Shown here piece by piece: positions 1 through 10,140 of a stretch of DNA of 64,000 bases. Position 1 is the stretch's first letter. Each line of letters starts with the position of its first letter. Source of the DNA: Pseudomonadota bacterium (lineage in GTDB: Bacteria; Pseudomonadota; Gammaproteobacteria; Xanthomonadales; Rhodanobacteraceae); NCBI GenBank assembly GCA_018240565.1, contig JAFEFO010000009.1, positions 23,497 to 87,496 of the forward strand, given 5' to 3'. Both the position numbers and the translations under genes were made by a program. Under the pieces are notes generated by a model. The model saw only the letters and a list, made by a program, of their open reading frames with translations. It did no database searches and was not told the DNA's origin.

Positions 1-911
1 AATGACGTGCGCGCCGCCGAACCCGCGGCTGGAATCGCTGCGGCAAGCGTGCCGCCACTGCGCGTGCGCAACACCGGCGCCGCGCCCGCGTCGATCGGAC
101 GCACCACCTTGTAGCGGCCTTCGCCGTTGGGCGCCAGTTCGATGCGATCCAGGTTCAGCTCGCCCTGCAACCAGTAGAACTGCAGGCGCGAGCTGCCGCG
201 GCGCACCACACCGCGCAAATCGCCATTCACGTAAACCACGTCGCCGGCGAGCAGCTGGCCGACCTGCAAGTCGCCTTCGGCGGGGCGGCCACCGTTGAGA
301 TTCTTCAACATGCCGTCGCGCATCGCCGCGCGCTTGTCGGCAGCGGCTTTTTCCGCCGCCGCCTTGTCCGCGGCAGCCTTCGCGGCAGCGGCTTTTTCCG
401 CCGCCAGCTTGTCCGCTGCGGCTTTCTCCGCTGCCGCCTTTTCCGCAGCGGCCTTCTCGGCAGCCGCCTTGGCCGCCGCCGCTTGCGCCGCCGCGCGCGC
501 TGCCGCCGCCTGTTCCGCCGCCATTTTTTCCTGCGTGGCCTTTTCCTCGGCCGCTTTCTGCGCGGCTGCCCGTTCCGCCGCCAACTTGGCCGCCTGCTCA
601 TCGGCGCTCGGTGCCGCCGCCTTTGCCGGCTCGACATCCACCAGCTTGACCAGTACGTTCTCGAAGAAGCCGTTGTTGGCCTTGATCACGACGCCAGCCG
701 CGCCCGCATGCAGCTTGGCGGCCACCTTGGCCTGCCAATAGTCCGGCGCGGTGACTTGCAATGCCTTGCCCGCCGTCTCTGCCTGCTGGGCGATGGCCGC
801 GAGTTTCGCGTCGCCGGCGCCGGAGAGGAAGTCCTTGCCGCTGACATCCACCTGTTGCGCGAACGCCGAGCCGGCGAACAGCACGGCCACCAGTAACAAG
901 AATCGTTGCAT
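1..911 (-). CDS. Secreted Ala/Lys-rich coiled-coil protein, 3' end outside window
   Basis: I do not recognise the family. The protein starts MQRFLLLVAVLFAGSAFA, a clean Sec signal peptide, and is preceded by a GGAG six bases upstream of the ATG at 911; an in-frame ATG at 917 would sit directly on the GGAG and is less likely. After about 80 ordinary residues comes a tract at roughly residues 105-205 made of AAEKAAAEKAA-type heptad-like repeats, resembling the helical linker of TolA. A more normal domain follows and continues past the window edge, so the C-terminus is unknown. The protein is probably periplasmic or envelope-spanning. Its function cannot be assigned from sequence. It is co-directional with fumC upstream, 76 bases away. 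Confidence 0.75.
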   Translation of the reverse strand, partial: MQRFLLLVAVLFAGSAFAQQVDVSGKDFLSGAGDAKLAAIAQQAETAGKALQVTAPDYWQAKVAAKLHAGAAGVVIKANNGFFENVLVKLVDVEPAKAAAPSADEQAAKLAAERAAAQKAAEEKATQEKMAAEQAAAARAAAQAAAAKAAAEKAAAEKAAAEKAAADKLAAEKAAAAKAAADKAAAEKAAADKRAAMRDGMLKNLNGGRPAEGDLQVGQLLAGDVVYVNGDLRGVVRRGSSRLQFYWLQGELNLDRIELAPNGEGRYKVVRPIDAGAAPVLRTRSGGTLAAAIPAAGSAARTS

Positions 912-970
912 GTTCATCTCCAAGACCACCCTGTTGATCTGTTCATTGTCTTTGACGCGGGCTCGACGGC

Positions 971-987
971 ATGTGCCGTTCGGCACA

Positions 988-988
<1 letters not shown>
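971..988 (-). terminator. Hairpin at the fumC 3' end
   Basis: ATGTGCCG at 971-978 and CGGCACAT at 981-988 form a perfect 8-bp inverted repeat with a 2-base centre, starting at the fumC stop codon. No T-run follows on the minus strand, so it is a 3' mRNA hairpin or a weak terminator rather than a canonical intrinsic one. Confidence 0.4.
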
Positions 989-2382
<1,394 letters not shown>

Positions 2383-2406
2383 CGAAAAACTCCATCAAAC
2401 CGGTGA

Positions 2407-3852
<1,446 letters not shown>

Positions 3853-3869
3853 TCTTGGCGGATTAGCGG

Positions 3870-4208
3870 TTACATCGCCACTTCGTGCCTGACAGCGCGT
3901 TCGACCAGTGCGTTCAGCGAGATGCCATCAGCAGCCGCAGCCGCAGCAGCACGCGCATGCAATTCCGAGGGCAGTCGCACATTGAACTTGCCCGAGGCCA
4001 CCTTGCGCACCGGCAGGTCGTGTTTTTCGGCAGTTTCGACGAAGTACCGCAGCGACGCGCGAAATTCGCGGCGCAACTCAGCTGGCGTGCTCCCGTAAAA
4101 ATCAGCGCTGCCGTTCAGGCCCTGGATTTCGCCACGGAACTGATCGGTTTCCGGGTTGTAGCGGATAACGGCGGTGAAACCGTCAACGTTCATCGTGTTC
4201 TCGATCAT
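3870..4208 (-). CDS. hicB: HicB-family antitoxin
   Basis: This is the 112-residue antitoxin partner of HicA. The N-terminal half (residues 1-65) has the HicB degraded-RNase fold pattern, with FTAVIRYNPETDQFRGEI and a run resembling GSTPAELRREFRASL. The C-terminal half, with GKFNVRLPSELHARAAAAAA and SLNALVERAVRHEV, is a ribbon-helix-helix DNA-binding segment, as expected for an autoregulating antitoxin. Its ATG overlaps the hicA stop codon by 4 bases, so translation is probably coupled. Toxin-first order is usual for this family. It is convergent with purB, 17 bases away. Confidence 0.88.
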   Translation of the reverse strand: MIENTMNVDGFTAVIRYNPETDQFRGEIQGLNGSADFYGSTPAELRREFRASLRYFVETAEKHDLPVRKVASGKFNVRLPSELHARAAAAAAADGISLNALVERAVRHEVAM

Positions 4209-4462
4209 GGTCGCACTCCATTGATTGCCAGCCAGTCGCGCAACGAGGCTACCGCGCCCTTGTCCATTGTCGGCGAAGGATGCGGTTTGTGCAGCACGCG
4301 CACCTGGCCGAACAACACGACACCGATGCGAGAACCCTCGCGATTCGTCTCCACGCTTGCACCCAGGTCGCGCAACAAAGCCATTGCGTCATCAAAACGG
4401 ACGCCGCCGGATACCGGATGCTTGAACAGCAGGGCCAGGGTCTTGGCGTGTTTGCGCTTCAT
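4205..4462 (-). CDS. hicA: HicA-like mRNA interferase toxin
   Basis: A protein of 85 residues, first gene of a two-gene toxin-antitoxin operon. HicA toxins are small dsRBD-fold ribonucleases that cleave mRNA and need a conserved histidine. The sequence has GGVRFDDAMALLRDLGASV and later HKPHPSPTMDKGAVASLRDWL, the spacing expected for the HicA fold with an HKPH-type histidine near residue 58. The ATG at 4462 was chosen because the other ATG at 4470 opens only a three-codon reading frame whose stop overlaps this start. A palindrome lies directly upstream. Length is slightly above typical HicA, so this is a divergent member. Confidence 0.82.
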   Translation of the reverse strand: MKRKHAKTLALLFKHPVSGGVRFDDAMALLRDLGASVETNREGSRIGVVLFGQVRVLHKPHPSPTMDKGAVASLRDWLAINGVRP

Positions 4463-4470
4463 TCAAGCAT

Positions 4471-4489
4471 GGTACCAAATACTGGTACC
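4471..4489. promoter_or_regulatory. Palindromic operator of hicAB
   Basis: GGTACCA at 4471-4477 and TGGTACC at 4483-4489 form a perfect 7-bp inverted repeat with a 5-base centre, ending 8 bases upstream of the hicA start codon. This is where a ribbon-helix-helix HicB antitoxin would be expected to bind to repress its own operon. Binding itself is inference. Confidence 0.6.
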
Positions 4490-4518
4490 GACAGCAAATA
4501 ACAGAGGTTTCGCAACCG

Positions 4519-5133
4519 CTACCCTTCGATCAACCCACCCGCCAGCGCGATGCGGTACAGCTCGCGGTCGTTGCGTGCACCGAGTTTTTCCAGCACATGC
4601 GCGCGGTGCACGTACGCCGTTTTCGCGGCGACGCCGAGCGCGTCCGCCGCCTGCTTGATCGTCTTGCCGTGCGCCAGCAACAGGAAAACCTCGTGTTCGC
4701 GCGCACTGAGCCGGTCGAGCGGCACGGCAGCGGGCTTGCGTCCGCGCAAATCGCTGCTCAGGTAGCGTCGACCCGCCATCACCTCGCGGATACCGGCGAC
4801 CAGTTCATCCGGTGCTACTGCCTTCGTCACATAACCATCCGCGCCACGCGCCAGCGCCTCGTCCACGTAGGACTCGCCCTCGTGCATGCTCATGACGAGG
4901 ATGTGCAGCGCCGGAAACTGTGCGCGCAGCGATGGCAATGCTTCGATGCCGCTTTCGCCGCGCAGCGTCAGATCGAGCACCAGCACGTCCGCGGCGTTGT
5001 CAACGAGCGCGCGTTCGCATTCGGCAATCGACCCGCACTCGCCGACGATTCGCATGTCCGCCTCGCGCTCGATCAACGCGCGGAATCCCGTGCGCACGAT
5101 GGCGTGGTCGTCGGCGAGAGCGATGCGGATCAT
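4519..5133 (-). CDS. NarL/FixJ-type response regulator
   Basis: A 204-residue two-component response regulator. The receiver domain (residues 1-120) begins MIRIALADDH, with acidic pocket D8-D9, phospho-acceptor D54 in LVLDLTLRG, and the conserved threonine/lysine region near VTKAVAPDEL. The C-terminal LuxR helix-turn-helix starts at LSAREHEVFLLLAHGKTIKQ. The ATG at 5133 matches the usual family N-terminus. A TTG at 5151 would add six residues and has a better AGGGTGG upstream, so the start is uncertain. The likely partner is the UhpB-like kinase at 5939, on the opposite strand, with a PEBP gene between them. Confidence 0.93.
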   Translation of the reverse strand: MIRIALADDHAIVRTGFRALIEREADMRIVGECGSIAECERALVDNAADVLVLDLTLRGESGIEALPSLRAQFPALHILVMSMHEGESYVDEALARGADGYVTKAVAPDELVAGIREVMAGRRYLSSDLRGRKPAAVPLDRLSAREHEVFLLLAHGKTIKQAADALGVAAKTAYVHRAHVLEKLGARNDRELYRIALAGGLIEG

Positions 5134-5188
5134 GCGGGGATTGTCGCGCAATCGACCACCCTAACGCGCGATGTAGGAAATCTTCTTA

Positions 5189-5216
5189 TTGTCCGCCTTT
5201 GCCGCGTAGCTATGCT
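5189..5216 (+). promoter_or_regulatory. Putative sigma70 promoter of the PEBP gene
   Basis: TTGTCC at 5189-5194 and TATGCT at 5211-5216 are separated by 16 bases and end about 40 bases before the ATG at 5256. Prediction from sequence only. Confidence 0.4.
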
Positions 5217-5255
5217 GCGATGCGTTTGCTGCGATTCCCCATGGAGGAAACAACA

Positions 5256-5843
5256 ATGTTGCGCTTTCCCAAATCCGTCATTCGCCGATTGATATTCGGT
5301 TCCATCCTCGTCAGTGCGGCGGCAAGCGCGCAGATGAGCATCACTTCGTCGGCCTTCACCAACGGCAATCCGATTCCCGATCCGTTCCAATACAACCAAG
5401 GCCCGCCGGGGCAATGCACGGGCGGCAACAATTGGTCCCCGCCACTGGCGATTACCGGCATACCCGCTGGAACAAACACGTTGGCGATCGAGTTGAACGA
5501 TATAACCAACCCGTGGCTGCACTGGGAAGCATGGGGAATTCCCGTTTCGGGAACGAGCGTGTCGCTGCCCTACAACTATGCTTCGACGATGCCGACGGGA
5601 ACACAAGCCACCAATAGTTTTGGAACCTACGGCTACGGTGGCCCGTGTGCGCCGCCTGACGGCCGGACACATCAATATGTTTTCACGGCATACGCATTGA
5701 CAATAACCGGTACAACCCAGCCGACCACAGCGCAACTCAACGCTGCGCCGCAGGCAACGCTTACCGGCACTCGAGTATATGGTGAAACTGTACCTTGGTC
5801 GCCAACGACGCCCGTCGTTTTGCAAAGCTTCGATGTCAACTGA
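5256..5843 (+). CDS. Secreted YbhB/YbcL-type PEBP (Raf kinase inhibitor-like) protein
   Basis: It encodes 195 residues. The start at 5256 has GGAGG eight bases upstream and gives a signal peptide (residues 1-25, ending AASA). The mature part has the phosphatidylethanolamine-binding protein pattern: a Ser-rich first strand, CTGGNNWSPPLAI for the family SPPL motif, and GGPCAPPDGRTHQYVFTAYAL near residues 130-150, equivalent to the GPCPP-G-HRY-F-YAL core of the anion-binding pocket. Family members bind phosphate-like ligands; the bacterial role is poorly defined. The typical DPDAP-type motif is here replaced by ELNDITNP. It sits between the regulator and kinase genes of a two-component system. 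Confidence 0.88.
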   Translation: MLRFPKSVIRRLIFGSILVSAAASAQMSITSSAFTNGNPIPDPFQYNQGPPGQCTGGNNWSPPLAITGIPAGTNTLAIELNDITNPWLHWEAWGIPVSGTSVSLPYNYASTMPTGTQATNSFGTYGYGGPCAPPDGRTHQYVFTAYALTITGTTQPTTAQLNAAPQATLTGTRVYGETVPWSPTTPVVLQSFDVN

Positions 5844-5878
5844 GCATGTAGTAATGCGTTGAACTGCGTACAGAGCAC

Positions 5879-5901
5879 GACCGCCAAACAGTACGGCGGT
5901 C
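5879..5901 (+). terminator. Weak hairpin terminator after the PEBP gene
   Basis: GACCGCC at 5879-5885 and GGCGGTC at 5895-5901 form a perfect 7-bp stem with a 9-base loop, followed only by TTGCAT. It may separate the PEBP transcript from the kinase gene. Confidence 0.4.
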
Positions 5902-5938
5902 TTGCATCCTCACCGCTCCGATTCGTAGGATCGGAACG

Positions 5939-7612
5939 ATGACAACATCAATTGCCAGTGCGATTGAAGGCATCCGCTCCCGCCTCCCCTCCGCCCTTCT
6001 GCGCCCATTGGCCGGCCTCGTTTTTGCGGTGGTCTACGGCTGGGTGCTGTTCCCGGTCGCGCATTTCTACTGGTACGTTCCGGCGGGTTGGCGCTTCGCG
6101 GCGCTGGCTTTGCTGCCGTGGCGCTACTGGCCTTGGATCATGGGCGGCGAATTCGCGGCGCGCTACTCGGTGGCGACTTCGTGGTTCGGCATCGATTCGC
6201 TCGGGGCGGCGTGGGCGCATCTAACCGATCCGGCCACGATGGCGCTGGTGTTTCTGGCACCGTTGGGTTCGCTGCCCGGCGTCATGGCATTGCGCTGGCG
6301 CACGACGACAATGGCACTGGTGGAAGGACTCGATGTGCCCGCCGGCATGGGTCGATTGCTGTTGTGCGCGCTTACCGCGGCTGCCGGCGAGGCCGCATGC
6401 AATCTGCTGTATCTGCATATCGGCCAGATCAGCGTGCATACCGAGCTGGGGTTTGGCTATGCCCGTTTCGTACCCGGCAACCTGACCGGTGACTACATCG
6501 GAGTCATCGCTCTGGCACCTGCGCTGCTCGCACTACTATGGCCCCGTCGTGCTGCGCACGCGACCATCGGTGCGATTGCCGACGCTGTCCTGCTGGCGGG
6601 CTTTGGTATCGCCTACTTCACGGTGCTGCGCTCGCATGTGGATCTGGCCGCTTATGACTACGCGCGCATTCTGGTGCTGATTCCGGCTTTCGTCGCCGCG
6701 TTTCGTCACGGCTGGCGCGGTGCGGCAATCGCCCTTGCCTTGTGCAGCTTGCTGGTGGCTCTGGTACCGGCGGCGTTGCCGACCAACCCGTCGCGCGACC
6801 TGTACACGCAGATGTTGCTTGCACTGGCCGGAAGCGCCGCGCTGCTGCTGGGCGCGGCGATCGATGCGCAACGCGCAAGCCGCGCGGTGCTGGCCACGCA
6901 AAACGCCGAACTGGAATCGGTCAACGCGGGACTGGATCACCTCGGCGCAGAACTGCGCGACGCCGCGCAACGCAACTTGCGCCTGGAAGAAGAACAACGC
7001 CGGCGCATCGCCGCGGAAATCCACGACGAGCTGGGCCAGAACCTGACTGCCGTGCACACGCGCGTCAAACTCGCCGCCGAGCGCCTCAATGCCGCGCAGC
7101 TCGGCGACGTGACCACGTCGATCTACGAGATTCTCGCCACCATGCGCGGCTCGGTGCGCGGGTTGATGGATTCGCTGCGCCCGCCGGTGCTGGACGAATT
7201 CGGATTGGTGCGCGCATTGCGCGAAGGCCCGCTGCGCGATCTGGTCGAACGTGCCGGCCTGCGCTACGAATTCGACCTGCGCGGCGATCCCGCACTGATC
7301 GCCGGATTGGATGAGTCAACGCAAATCGCGATCTGGCGCATCGTGCAGGAAGCCGCGACAAACACGGTGCGCCATGCGCGCGCGACGCGTTTTCGCGCGC
7401 GACTACGCGTGGGCGTGCGCGGCACAAACGCGCTGGCGATTCTGGATTTGCGCGACGACGGCATCGGTATTGCCGACATGACGGCGGCATCGCGTGGCGG
7501 TCATGGCCTGCAAGGTATCCGCGACCGCGCACTGGCACTCAATGGTCTGGTGCGCGTTGTGCGCAACCCGCAGGGCACGCGGCTGCGCGTGTTGCTGCGG
7601 CAACTGTTGTGA
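5939..7612 (+). CDS. MASE1-domain sensor histidine kinase (NarX/UhpB class)
   Basis: It encodes 557 residues. The N-terminal 300 residues are a run of hydrophobic helices with the features of the MASE1 integral-membrane sensor domain (WILFPVAHFYWY-like start, PGNLTGDYIGVIALAPA loop). A short coiled coil leads to a HisKA_3 dimerisation domain with phospho-acceptor H362 in RIAAEIHDELGQNL. The HATPase_c domain carries the N box IVQEAATNTVRHARA and the G box LRDDGIGIADM followed by GGHGLQGIRDRA. It autophosphorylates and should phosphorylate the NarL-type regulator encoded at 4519-5133. The stimulus is unknown. A strong terminator lies directly after the stop. Confidence 0.92.
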   Translation: MTTSIASAIEGIRSRLPSALLRPLAGLVFAVVYGWVLFPVAHFYWYVPAGWRFAALALLPWRYWPWIMGGEFAARYSVATSWFGIDSLGAAWAHLTDPATMALVFLAPLGSLPGVMALRWRTTTMALVEGLDVPAGMGRLLLCALTAAAGEAACNLLYLHIGQISVHTELGFGYARFVPGNLTGDYIGVIALAPALLALLWPRRAAHATIGAIADAVLLAGFGIAYFTVLRSHVDLAAYDYARILVLIPAFVAAFRHGWRGAAIALALCSLLVALVPAALPTNPSRDLYTQMLLALAGSAALLLGAAIDAQRASRAVLATQNAELESVNAGLDHLGAELRDAAQRNLRLEEEQRRRIAAEIHDELGQNLTAVHTRVKLAAERLNAAQLGDVTTSIYEILATMRGSVRGLMDSLRPPVLDEFGLVRALREGPLRDLVERAGLRYEFDLRGDPALIAGLDESTQIAIWRIVQEAATNTVRHARATRFRARLRVGVRGTNALAILDLRDDGIGIADMTAASRGGHGLQGIRDRALALNGLVRVVRNPQGTRLRVLLRQLL

Positions 7613-7614
7613 TA

Positions 7615-7645
7615 CCGGGCGGAATCGCTTCCGCCCGGCGTTTTC
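7615..7645 (+). terminator. Intrinsic terminator of the histidine kinase gene
   Basis: CCGGGCGGAA at 7615-7624 and TTCCGCCCGG at 7629-7638 form a perfect 10-bp stem with a TCGC tetraloop, followed by CGTTTT on the plus strand. Confidence 0.88.
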
Positions 7646-7656
7646 CTGCATCCCAG

Positions 7657-8280
7657 TTACGCTGCCGCCTTGTGCTTGATCAACCCTTCGGCGCGCAATG
7701 CCGCATCCGCCGACGGGCGCGCGGCGACGCGCTTCTGGAACGCCTGCACGTGCGGGAACGCGGACAGATCGAGCTTGACGAAATCCGCCCAGCGCGTGAC
7801 GGTGAACAGGTACGCATCGGCCACGGTGAAATGATCGCCGAGCAGATACGGCTGCTTGGCCAGGATCTTCTCGATGAAGTCGTAGCGCTTGGCAAGGTAC
7901 GCGTGACGCTCGGCGCGCGTGGCGTCCGGCGTGTCGTCCTTGAACAACGGGCTGTAGCTCTTGTGGATCTCGCTGGTGATGTAGTTGAGCATTTCCTGCA
8001 AGCGCGCACGGGCAAGGGTGCCGTTCGCCGGAGCGAGCGCGGTATTGCCCTTGTGATCGGCAAGGTACTGCACGATCGCCGGGCCTTCGGTCAGCACTTG
8101 CCCGTCGTCCAGCTCCAGTGCGGGCACGTAGCCTTTGGGATTGATCGCGAGGAAATCGCGGCCGGATTCGGTGCGCTTAGCCTTGGTGTCGACCTTTTCG
8201 ACGGCCAGATTCAGGCCAAGCTCATGGGCGACGATGTGCGGGGACAGCGAGCAGGCGCCGGGGGAATAATAGAGTTTCAT
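7657..8280 (-). CDS. gstA: Glutathione S-transferase GstA
   Basis: A protein of 207 residues of the beta-class GST family, which conjugates glutathione to electrophiles in the cytoplasm. The N-terminal thioredoxin-like domain begins MKLYYSPGACSLSPHIVAHE, with the beta-class catalytic Cys10. NPKGYVPALELDDG carries the cis-proline, and the LTEGPAIVQYLAD turn binds the glutathione gamma-glutamyl group. The C-terminal helical domain has the N-capping box LLGDHFTVADAYLF. The start at 8280 was chosen by family alignment; an open frame runs 21 codons further upstream into the control region. It is divergent from an HxlR regulator that is a plausible controller. Confidence 0.95.
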   Translation of the reverse strand: MKLYYSPGACSLSPHIVAHELGLNLAVEKVDTKAKRTESGRDFLAINPKGYVPALELDDGQVLTEGPAIVQYLADHKGNTALAPANGTLARARLQEMLNYITSEIHKSYSPLFKDDTPDATRAERHAYLAKRYDFIEKILAKQPYLLGDHFTVADAYLFTVTRWADFVKLDLSAFPHVQAFQKRVAARPSADAALRAEGLIKHKAAA

Positions 8281-8343
8281 GGTTTGCATCCTTCGTGTTT
8301 GGGGGCGCGCCGGACGCACCGGCGACGGAAAGTATCCTAGCAC

Positions 8344-8363
8344 TATCTAGTTACTTCTAGATA
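8344..8363. promoter_or_regulatory. Inverted repeat in the gstA/HxlR intergenic region
   Basis: TATCTAG at 8344-8350 and CTAGATA at 8357-8363 form a perfect 7-bp inverted repeat with a 6-base spacer in the AT-rich control region between the divergent genes. Winged-helix HxlR dimers bind such repeats next to their own gene, so this is the best operator candidate. Binding is inference. Confidence 0.5.
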
Positions 8364-8393
8364 CCATATATCGACCAATAACTGATAGAATGT

Positions 8394-8411
8394 GGTTACC
8401 GGGCGGTTACC
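8394..8411. repeat. Direct repeat GGTTACC in the HxlR leader
   Basis: GGTTACC occurs at 8394-8400 and again at 8405-8411, a spacing of 11 bases or one helical turn, and the complementary GTAACC is at 8425-8430, just before the HxlR start. It could be a second protein site. Confidence 0.35.
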
Positions 8412-8440
8412 CGCTCACTTCGTCGTAACCGGAAAACGCC

Positions 8441-8806
8441 ATGGGCTTGCCCCTACGCAAGAGCAAAGTCATGCCGCCACCGCTGTGCCCGCTGACCCTG
8501 TGCATGGACCTGCTGCGCGGCGCCTGGGCGCCCAACGTGTTGTGGTGGCTGCGCGGTGGTGCGCGTCGCTTCGGCGAACTGCGCCACGACATTCCGCGCA
8601 TCTCCGCGCGCGTGTTGTCGCAGCGACTGCGCGAGCTGGAATCACGCGGCATGATCGTGCGCCGCCTGCTCGATACCTCGCCGCCATCGGCCGAATACGA
8701 ATTGACCGATCTTGGCCAGGAACTGTTGCCCGCGCTCGATGCCATCGTCAAGGTCGGGGCAAAACTGCGGCACGATGCGACGCCGAAGCGGAAATTGGCG
8801 GCGTGA
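8441..8806 (+). CDS. HxlR-family winged-helix transcriptional regulator
   Basis: A 121-residue regulator. The HxlR pattern is clear: CPLTLCMDLLRGAWAPNVLWWL near residues 16-37, then RRFGELRHDIPRISARVLSQRLRELESRGMI as the recognition helix, and LTDLGQELLPALDAI at the end of the wing. Two cysteines (CPLTLC) lie where some family members sense thiol-reactive compounds. It is divergent from gstA, which suggests that it controls glutathione conjugation in response to electrophiles (inference). An alternative start is the ATG at 8471. Its stop overlaps the roxA GTG start by 4 bases, so the two are coupled. Confidence 0.92.
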   Translation: MGLPLRKSKVMPPPLCPLTLCMDLLRGAWAPNVLWWLRGGARRFGELRHDIPRISARVLSQRLRELESRGMIVRRLLDTSPPSAEYELTDLGQELLPALDAIVKVGAKLRHDATPKRKLAA

Positions 8807-9975
8807 GGCGCGCCGCGGTCATCGAGGTTCGCGCAAGTCGCAAGCAGCCGCTCGGCATGCCGCCGGCGCGGTTCCTGCGCGACTATTGGCAGAAGCGGCC
8901 GTTGCTGATCCGTGGCGGATTTGTAGATTTCGGCAAGGCGATTGCGCCGGACGACCTCGCGGGCCTGGCCTGCGAGGAAGCGGCGTTGTCGCGCATCGTG
9001 TTGCATGACGCCAGGCGCGATCGCTGGACGCTGCGCAACGGCCCGTTTACCGAATCCGATTTCGCCAAGTTGCCAAACTCGCACTGGACGTTGCTTGTGC
9101 AGGACGTCGACAAGTGGGACATGGACGTGGCCGCACTGCTCGATGCGTTTGCGTTCATTCCGTCATGGCGCATGGACGATGTGATGGTGAGCTATGCGGT
9201 GGACGGCGGTGGCGTCGGCGCACACGTGGATCAGTACGATGTGTTCCTGGTGCAGGGACTCGGCCAGCGGCGCTGGCGCATCGACGCGCGGCCGAATTCG
9301 CCGGTCGCTTTCCGCGACGACGTCGAATTGAAACTGCTGCGCGAATTTTCTCCAACGCACGATTGGGTGCTCGAGCCCGGCGATGCACTGTACCTGCCCC
9401 CGGGCGTGCCGCACGATGGCACCGCGATCGGCGAATGCACCACGATTTCCATCGGCATGCGTGCACCGTCCCAAGCCGAGCTGCTGCTGGATTTGTCCGA
9501 ATTCCTGGCCGAACCGCTGGCCGAATCCGCGCGCTTCGCCGATTCCGATCTGCGTCCTGCCCGCGCCGCGGGCGAGATCGACTCTGCCGCGCTGGCGCGC
9601 GCGCGTGCCGCGATGCCGTATTTTCCCCATGTGGACAAAGTGACATTCGCGCGCTGGTTCGGATGCTTCATCACCCGCTACCGCTCCGCCCAGGTTGCCG
9701 CCCCGCCCACGCGCGCAATCTCCGTGGCACAACTGGCCGCAAAGCTGCCGAAGGCGCGGCTCATCCGCAATCCGTGGAGCCGTTTCGCCTGGACACGCCA
9801 GAGCCGCGGCGCACTGCTGTTCGTTGCCGGGGAATGCCATGCGTGCACGATCGCTCTGGCGCGTGCCTTGTGCGCGCGGCGCGAACTCGACGGCGCTGCG
9901 CTCGCACGCATGGGCGCTGGCGGGCGGGCGGCCCTCACCGCATTGCTCAATGCCGGGCATTTGCAGATTCTATAA
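8803..9975 (+). CDS. roxA: Ribosomal protein uL16 arginine hydroxylase (RoxA/YcfD family)
   Basis: A JmjC/cupin Fe(II)- and 2-oxoglutarate-dependent oxygenase of 390 residues. E. coli YcfD hydroxylates an arginine of ribosomal protein uL16. Residues 21-35 (PARFLRDYWQKRPLL) match the family N-terminus, DDLAGLACEEA follows, and the iron triad is H141-x-D143 (GAHVDQYDVF) with H204 in LPPGVPHDG. A winged-helix dimerisation region occupies the C-terminal third. The GTG at 8803 overlaps the HxlR stop as GTGA and gives the family-consistent start; long upstream extensions in this frame are not family-like. Co-transcription with a redox regulator is notable but functionally unproven. Confidence 0.93.
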   Translation: MRRAAVIEVRASRKQPLGMPPARFLRDYWQKRPLLIRGGFVDFGKAIAPDDLAGLACEEAALSRIVLHDARRDRWTLRNGPFTESDFAKLPNSHWTLLVQDVDKWDMDVAALLDAFAFIPSWRMDDVMVSYAVDGGGVGAHVDQYDVFLVQGLGQRRWRIDARPNSPVAFRDDVELKLLREFSPTHDWVLEPGDALYLPPGVPHDGTAIGECTTISIGMRAPSQAELLLDLSEFLAEPLAESARFADSDLRPARAAGEIDSAALARARAAMPYFPHVDKVTFARWFGCFITRYRSAQVAAPPTRAISVAQLAAKLPKARLIRNPWSRFAWTRQSRGALLFVAGECHACTIALARALCARRELDGAALARMGAGGRAALTALLNAGHLQIL

Positions 9976-9976
9976 A

Positions 9977-10083
9977 CGTCGTTCCGGCAAGGATTGCCGG
10001 AATCCAGTACACATGGATGTGATTCTGCTACAGATAGCGCCATCCTTGGCAACTGGATCCCGGCAATCCATGCCGGGATGACG
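9977..10083. repeat. REP doublet (REPIN-like), copy 1
   Basis: Two inverted copies of a ~31-base GC-rich repeat: the left half (9977-10007) reads CGTCGTTCCGGC-AAGGATT-GCCGGAATCCAG, and the right half (10053-10083) is its near-perfect reverse complement. The same element is found at 15539 and 18301. Each half can form a hairpin. Confidence 0.85.
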
Positions 10084-10140
10084 CAATTCGAAGACGAATG
10101 TCTCCATCGCTACAATCCCCTCATCCTGTATTGAATCGCC

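Noticed and set aside
295..741. Alanine-rich plus-strand frame
   Set aside because: It is the antisense of the Ala/Lys-rich repeat of the minus-strand gene, which has a signal peptide and a Shine-Dalgarno.
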